Both the position numbers and the translations under genes were made by a program. A DNA stretch of 10,697 nt, from positions 1-10,697 of the forward strand of contig JAKPBL010000423.1 of the NCBI GenBank assembly GCA_029778965.1, in the 5' to 3' direction. Positions 6,714 to 10,697 of this stretch are shown here, piece by piece. The stretch comes from Bacteroidota bacterium (GTDB lineage: Bacteria; Bacteroidota; Bacteroidia; Chitinophagales; Chitinophagaceae). The stretch's first letter is position 1. Each line of letters starts with the position of its first letter. The notes under the pieces were generated by a model. That model did no database searches. It saw only the letters and a list, made by a program, of their open reading frames with translations, and was not told where the DNA came from.

Positions 6714-7970
6714 ATGACACATCACAAGCAGCTCAGTATCGGCCTCTTTGGCTTCGGCGTAGTAGGAGAAGGATTGTACAAGGTTTTGCAGAAAACGCCT
6801 TCGCTGAGCGCCAGCATCAGGAAGGTTTGCATCAAAGACACCACGAAGAAAAGAAATGCGCCGGCCAGTCTTTTCACCACCGACCGCGACGAGCTGCTGA
6901 ATGATGAAGACATCAACGTGATCGTGGAAGTGATCAACGAATCGGAAGCCGCTTTCCAGATCGTCAGCACCGCGCTGCGCAACGGCAAGTCGGTGGTGAG
7001 CGCCAGCAAAAAAATGATCGCCGAGCACCTGCCCGAGCTGCTGGCCCTGCAGCAGGAAACCGGCCAGAGCTTCTTGTATGAGTCGGCCGCCTGCGCTTCG
7101 ATCCCGGTCATCCGCAACCTGGAAGAATATTACGACAACGACCTGCTGCACGGTATCAAGGCCGTGGTAAATGGATCGACCAATTTCATTCTCACCAAGA
7201 TGTTCGAAGACAAGCTCGATTTCCAGCAGGCCCTGCTGCTGGCGCAGCAGCTTGGCTTCGCAGAATCCGACCCGTCGCTTGATGTAGACGGTTATGACGC
7301 CGTGAACAAATGGGCCTTTTTGCTGACGCATGCCTATGGTATCATCGAGCACCCCGAGAACCTGCTGTTCACCGGCATCCAGAATATCCATGCCACCGAT
7401 GCAAAGGTTGCAGCGGAAAAAGGCCAGCAGATCAAGCTGGTGGCGCAGGCGCGCAAGCTGAATGACGGCCGCGTGGCCAGCTTTGTGATACCGCAGTTCG
7501 TACCGCAAGACGACCACCTGGCTTTCGTGAAGAACGAATACAATGGCGTGGTGATCGAGAGCGGTTTTGCCGACAAGCAATTCTTCTACGGCAAGGGCGC
7601 GGGCAGCTTCCCCACCGCATCGGCGGTGCTGAGCGACCTGTCTGCACTGCGCTACGATTACAAATACGAGTACAAAAAGCTCTACCACCACCAGCCCAAT
7701 ACACTGGCCAATAATTTCTACCTGCGGGTGTACGTCAGCTTTACCGACTGGAAATACATTCCCCGCGAAAAATTCGAATGGATCGAAGAATGGCATGCGC
7801 GCGAAGAGCGTAAATACCTGGTAGGTGTATTACCCGTGAAAGAACTGATGGAAAACAACTGGTGGAAAACCAATGCCACTTCACTGATCCTGACGCCCGA
7901 TCCGATCATTGAAGACATTGCCATACAGCAATTGAAAAAGAAAAGCCTGGAGCTGGCAGGCATCGTCTGA
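6714..7970 (+). CDS. hom: Homoserine dehydrogenase (monofunctional)
   Basis: This 418-residue enzyme reduces aspartate semialdehyde to homoserine with NAD(P)H, the branch point to methionine and threonine. The Rossmann nucleotide loop is GFGVVG at 13-18. SASKK at 96-100 stands where the family has the active-site 'ANK' lysine. The motif VVNGSTNFILTKM (151-163) is the family's NGT.NYIL signature. E184 in GFAESDP, and D195 and K199 in DGYDAVNK, match the catalytic Glu, Asp and Lys. GKGAGSFPTASAV (293-305) is the second nucleotide-site motif. No aspartokinase domain is fused. After about residue 328 the C-terminus begins like an ACT domain (FYLRVYVSF) but is rich in Trp and lacks the usual PGVL segment. 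It starts 21 bp after the PLP enzyme and should share its SAM-controlled transcript. Confidence 0.93.
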   Translation: MTHHKQLSIGLFGFGVVGEGLYKVLQKTPSLSASIRKVCIKDTTKKRNAPASLFTTDRDELLNDEDINVIVEVINESEAAFQIVSTALRNGKSVVSASKKMIAEHLPELLALQQETGQSFLYESAACASIPVIRNLEEYYDNDLLHGIKAVVNGSTNFILTKMFEDKLDFQQALLLAQQLGFAESDPSLDVDGYDAVNKWAFLLTHAYGIIEHPENLLFTGIQNIHATDAKVAAEKGQQIKLVAQARKLNDGRVASFVIPQFVPQDDHLAFVKNEYNGVVIESGFADKQFFYGKGAGSFPTASAVLSDLSALRYDYKYEYKKLYHHQPNTLANNFYLRVYVSFTDWKYIPREKFEWIEEWHAREERKYLVGVLPVKELMENNWWKTNATSLILTPDPIIEDIAIQQLKKKSLELAGIV

Positions 7971-8002
7971 TCAGCTACGGCGCACTGCGGCTTATTATAT
8001 TA

Positions 8003-9061
8003 TTACAGCCGGATCGTTCTTCCCTCCTTCGACGATTGCATCGCCAGCTCGATGATACGAACGGTATTGCGCGCCTGCTCGGGCTGAACGATCAGCGGCG
8101 CCTGCTTCCGGATAGCCGCCGCCACGTTGGCGAAGAGATTGCCGTAGTCACCTATGTCTGTCGCGATCTCCGATCTCATTTCCATGCCCTGCCAGCTATT
8201 GTACAGCTTGCCGTACAGCGACGGATCGTCTTTTCCCCAATCGGGATCGTTTTGCGGAACGGCGTCTGCTTTCAGCCGGTTCTCCTGCGGGTCCATGCCG
8301 TATTTGATAAAGCAGCCGTTGTCGCCATGCAGCACGAAATGCGGACCGGCTTCTTTAATCAGCATACCGGCCGACAATACCACCCGTACATCCGGGTAGT
8401 GCAATACCACTTCAAAACGGTCGTCGACCCGGCCGCCCGGCCGCTGGATCAGCACATCGGCCTGCACGCTAAGCGGCATGCCAAACAGGTCGAGCGCCTG
8501 GTCTACCAGGTGCGGACCCAGGTCATAAAGAATACCTGAGCCGGGCAGGTCGGCCTCGCGCCAGGCTGCCGGTCGTAATGCCGGCCGGAAACGATCGTAT
8601 GAGATGCGCATTTCCGCCAGCCGGCCCAGGGCGCCGCTGGCAACCAGTTTTTTTACCGTGGCATAATCGCCGTCGAAGCGGCGGTTATGGTGTACCGTTA
8701 GTATGCGGCCGGTCCGCGCTGCAATACGGATCAACTCATCGGCCTCGGCGCTCGTAACGGTGAACGGCTTTTCCACCAGCACATGCTTGCCGGCTTCCAT
8801 GGCCGCCTTTGCCAGTGAAAAATGGCTGGTATTGGGTGTACCGATCACTACCAGCTCAATCGACGGATCGGCAATAATGGCTTCACCCGATGATACAATA
8901 TGCGCATCGGGATACGCTTTCCGCGCAGCTTCGGCAGCATCGGGCTTCGACGTGCTGATCACCTGCAAGTGCAGGCCGTTCACGGGATGAATAAAGGGCG
9001 CCAGGAATATTTTCCCGGCCATGCCATAACCGATCAGGCCGGTGTTAACAGGAGGTTGCAT
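8003..9061 (-). CDS. Gfo/Idh/MocA-family NAD(P)-dependent oxidoreductase (YdgJ/IolW-like)
   Basis: A 352-residue cytoplasmic dehydrogenase. The N-terminal Rossmann fold starts GLIGYGMAGK (residues 8-17). The family motif EKPFTVT (97-103) holds the catalytic Lys98. HHNRRFDGDY (124-133), DRFRP (156-160) and SGILYDLGPHLVDQALDLFG (175-194) follow; D180 and H184 are the family's catalytic acid/His pair. These blocks match E. coli YdgJ and Bacillus IolW (scyllo-inositol dehydrogenase, NADP+), as I remember them, far better than glucose-fructose oxidoreductase. The C-terminal half keeps KYGMDPQE. The true substrate is not decidable from sequence. It begins 3 bp after the stop of the permease gene, so the two are almost surely one operon, and the permease probably supplies its substrate. 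It converges on hom with a 32-bp gap in which no clear terminator is seen. Confidence 0.92.
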   Translation of the reverse strand: MQPPVNTGLIGYGMAGKIFLAPFIHPVNGLHLQVISTSKPDAAEAARKAYPDAHIVSSGEAIIADPSIELVVIGTPNTSHFSLAKAAMEAGKHVLVEKPFTVTSAEADELIRIAARTGRILTVHHNRRFDGDYATVKKLVASGALGRLAEMRISYDRFRPALRPAAWREADLPGSGILYDLGPHLVDQALDLFGMPLSVQADVLIQRPGGRVDDRFEVVLHYPDVRVVLSAGMLIKEAGPHFVLHGDNGCFIKYGMDPQENRLKADAVPQNDPDWGKDDPSLYGKLYNSWQGMEMRSEIATDIGDYGNLFANVAAAIRKQAPLIVQPEQARNTVRIIELAMQSSKEGRTIRL

Positions 9062-9064
9062 AGT

Positions 9065-10264
9065 TTACTGTGAAATGTTTTTTGAAGAACCGTCTTCATC
9101 GCGAAAGAAGAACAGGAAGTACAACAATACCAGGGCGGCAATGCCCGCGGGTACCAGCCATATCTGCCGCCAAAGATGACCGTCGGCCACCGCATAATGT
9201 CCCGCTACAAAACCCGATATCCAGGTACCGATGAACATACCCAATCCGTAGGTGGCAAAAGTAAACAGCCCCTGCGCCGCGTTCTTGATGGCCGGGCCGG
9301 CTTTCTTTTCGGTGTACATATACCCCGTTACAAAAAAGAAATCATAGCAGATGCCGTGCAGGATAATACCTGCATACAGCAACCACGACTGGGGATTCTC
9401 ATAACCAAGGCCAAAGCAGATATAACGGATCACCCAGGCGCTCATGCCCAGCAGCAGCATATTCTTTACGCCTATGCGGTTAAACAGAAATGGAATGGCG
9501 AGAATAAAAACGCCTTCCGACACCTGCCCGAGAATCATTTTTCCCGCCGCATTGCTCATACCCACTTCATTGAGGAAGGGGTTGGCGAAACCATAGTAGA
9601 AAGCCAGCGGAATACAAACCAGGATGGCGGCAATAAAGAACACCACGTAGGCGCGGCTCTTAAACAATACACCCGTGCTTTTCAGCATACCGGTACCTGC
9701 ATCTTCCTGCACACCCTTCGGCGGCGTATGCGGCAGAAAAAAGCTGAACAGCCCCAGCGCCACCGAAACGCCTGCAGCCAGGTAGAAGGTGTCGGGTGAT
9801 TTCTCGAAACCCAGGGTGCCCACCAGCCAGCCGGCCACAATCCAGCCGGCAGTGCCGAATACCCGTATCCAGGGGAACTGCGTGCCGGGATCGGTCATCT
9901 GGTAAAAAGCAATGTTGTTCGACAGCGCAATAGTGGGCATATACAGCAACGAATAAGCCAGTATCACCCAATAAAAAAGCTGGTTGTCGGTTACGCGGGT
10001 GGCCATCACCAGCAGCACTGCGCCGGCCAGGTGCAGTACGCCCATTATTTTCTGCGCGGAAAAAAAACGGTCGGCGATCAGCCCCACAAAAAAAGGAGAG
10101 ATCATAGTGGCAATGGCCAGCGCGCTGAAAGCCGCGCCGATATGGATGTCATCGCTCTGCAGATGGGCCTTCATATAAGTGCCCATCGTAACATACCATG
10201 CGCTCCAGATAAAATATTCCATGAACATCATGGCCGACAAGCTGGCTCCTGTAGCTTTTTTCAT
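9065..10264 (-). CDS. NupG-like MFS permease (nucleoside:H+ symporter family)
   Basis: A 399-residue inner-membrane protein with about 12 hydrophobic segments. It aligns by eye with E. coli NupG/XapB along its whole length: MGTYMKAHL near 27-35, the MFS motif GLIADRFFSAQKIM (61-74), YMPTIALSNNIAFYQ near 108-122, FPWIRVFGTAGW (130-141) with R134, GQVSEGVFILAIPFL (246-260) with Q247 and E250, and CYDFFFVTG (306-314) with D308. Positions I align with NupG Gln225 and Asn228, reported nucleoside contacts, are Ala221 and Tyr224, so a different ligand is possible. It is the first gene of a two-gene operon with a YdgJ-like dehydrogenase. The ATG at 10264 gives MKKATGASLS just before the first membrane helix, as expected. 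A sugar or polyol transporter is the main alternative. Confidence 0.88.
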   Translation of the reverse strand: MKKATGASLSAMMFMEYFIWSAWYVTMGTYMKAHLQSDDIHIGAAFSALAIATMISPFFVGLIADRFFSAQKIMGVLHLAGAVLLVMATRVTDNQLFYWVILAYSLLYMPTIALSNNIAFYQMTDPGTQFPWIRVFGTAGWIVAGWLVGTLGFEKSPDTFYLAAGVSVALGLFSFFLPHTPPKGVQEDAGTGMLKSTGVLFKSRAYVVFFIAAILVCIPLAFYYGFANPFLNEVGMSNAAGKMILGQVSEGVFILAIPFLFNRIGVKNMLLLGMSAWVIRYICFGLGYENPQSWLLYAGIILHGICYDFFFVTGYMYTEKKAGPAIKNAAQGLFTFATYGLGMFIGTWISGFVAGHYAVADGHLWRQIWLVPAGIAALVLLYFLFFFRDEDGSSKNISQ

Positions 10265-10315
10265 AACAGGGAAAATACAAATTAAAGCCTACATTAGAAC
10301 AGTAGACCAGATACA

Positions 10316-10697
10316 ATGAACAACATCTACCGCATTTTATCTGCCAGCAGCCTTTGGGCCGGAAGCTATGCCCGTAAATTTATGTTCGTTGCCGTTGCAG
10401 GCATATGCCTGCCGCTGCTGGGCATGGCGATACTGCTGGCCTGGGCGCCCTTTCCGTTAACGCCGTTCTCCGTTTTTGCCACGGCGCTGTTGTGTACCCT
10501 GCCTGCAGGGGTGCTGACCTGCCGCTGGCTGAAGGGCCTGCTGCAACCCGTTGTACGCGCCAACGCCGCCCTGCACGATTACCGGCTCAGCCGCCAGGCG
10601 CCTCACCTGCCCGTGCATTACACCGATGAAGCGGGTGAGCTGATGCGCGGTGTGCAGATCACCGTTACCGAGCTGAACGACCTGCTCGACGAGAAAC
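10316..10697 (+). CDS. Membrane signalling protein with HAMP-like linker, N-terminal fragment
   Basis: The frame opens at ATG 10316 (MNNIYRILSASSLWAGSYAR) and stays open to the right edge, giving 127 residues. Two hydrophobic helices lie at about 21-44 and 48-69, with only a few residues between them, so there is no periplasmic sensor domain. Residues about 70-127 look like a HAMP linker: a first helix with Pro78, a short connector, then DEAGELM at 104-110 (the DExG element) and a second helix LNDLLDEK leading into a likely coiled coil. This layout is common in histidine kinases and in GGDEF diguanylate cyclases; the output domain lies outside the window, so the choice is open. It is divergent from the permease gene, 51 bp away, and a regulatory link is possible but unproven. 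Confidence 0.7.
   Translation, partial: MNNIYRILSASSLWAGSYARKFMFVAVAGICLPLLGMAILLAWAPFPLTPFSVFATALLCTLPAGVLTCRWLKGLLQPVVRANAALHDYRLSRQAPHLPVHYTDEAGELMRGVQITVTELNDLLDEK

Noticed and set aside
5523..7796. Long antisense frames (341 and 372 codons) opposite the methionine genes
   Set aside because: They are shadows of GC-biased third positions in two clearly coding genes and match no protein family I recognise.
7971..8002. Bidirectional terminator between hom and the oxidoreductase
   Set aside because: No stable hairpin with a T run could be built by eye in the 32-bp gap.
10265..10315. TTAATTTG on the - strand as the permease promoter
   Set aside because: One mismatch to the -7 consensus and no properly spaced upstream TTG; too weak to list as a feature.

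Overview
The window looks like chromosome from a member of the Bacteroidota, most likely Chitinophagaceae or a close relative. This is inferred from protein style (a LacI-type ligand domain, a PF13568-like barrel, a YdgJ-like oxidoreductase and a NupG-like permease), from the absence of clear Shine-Dalgarno sites, and from a promoter matching the Bacteroidota pattern TTTG / TAnnTTTG. Base composition is moderately GC-rich. No rRNA, tRNA, IS transposase or CRISPR array is visible.

Layout, left to right. (1) The 3' end of a LacI-family regulator (to 338, + strand). (2) A 475-bp convergent gap filled by a large inverted repeat: two mirrored arms (351-484 and 662-793) made of 22-24-bp units plus a 40-bp core, around a 177-bp centre. 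(3) uvrA on the - strand (814-3690). (4) Divergent from uvrA, a glycine-zipper/OmpA lipoprotein (3774-4451) and a small outer-membrane beta-barrel (4488-5180). (5) A methionine control region: Bacteroidota promoter, SAM-I riboswitch aptamer (5242-5359) and intrinsic terminator (5397-5431). (6) The genes under it: a Cys/Met-metabolism PLP enzyme (5496-6692) and homoserine dehydrogenase (6714-7970). (7) A convergent two-gene - strand operon: a NupG-like MFS permease (10264-9065) followed 3 bp later by a YdgJ/IolW-like Gfo/Idh/MocA oxidoreductase (9061-8003). (8) The start of a divergent membrane protein with a HAMP-like linker (from 10316), cut by the window edge.

How the genes work together: homoserine dehydrogenase makes homoserine, and the PLP enzyme uses an activated homoserine ester (or cystathionine) on the way to methionine. 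The riboswitch should stop transcription of both when S-adenosylmethionine is plentiful. The permease and dehydrogenase probably import and oxidise or reduce one polyol, sugar or nucleoside-derived compound. The OmpA lipoprotein and barrel are cell-envelope parts. UvrA is the damage sensor of nucleotide excision repair.

Most of the window is ordinary core genome. The part that is not explained by known gene families is the inverted-repeat array between the regulator and uvrA.
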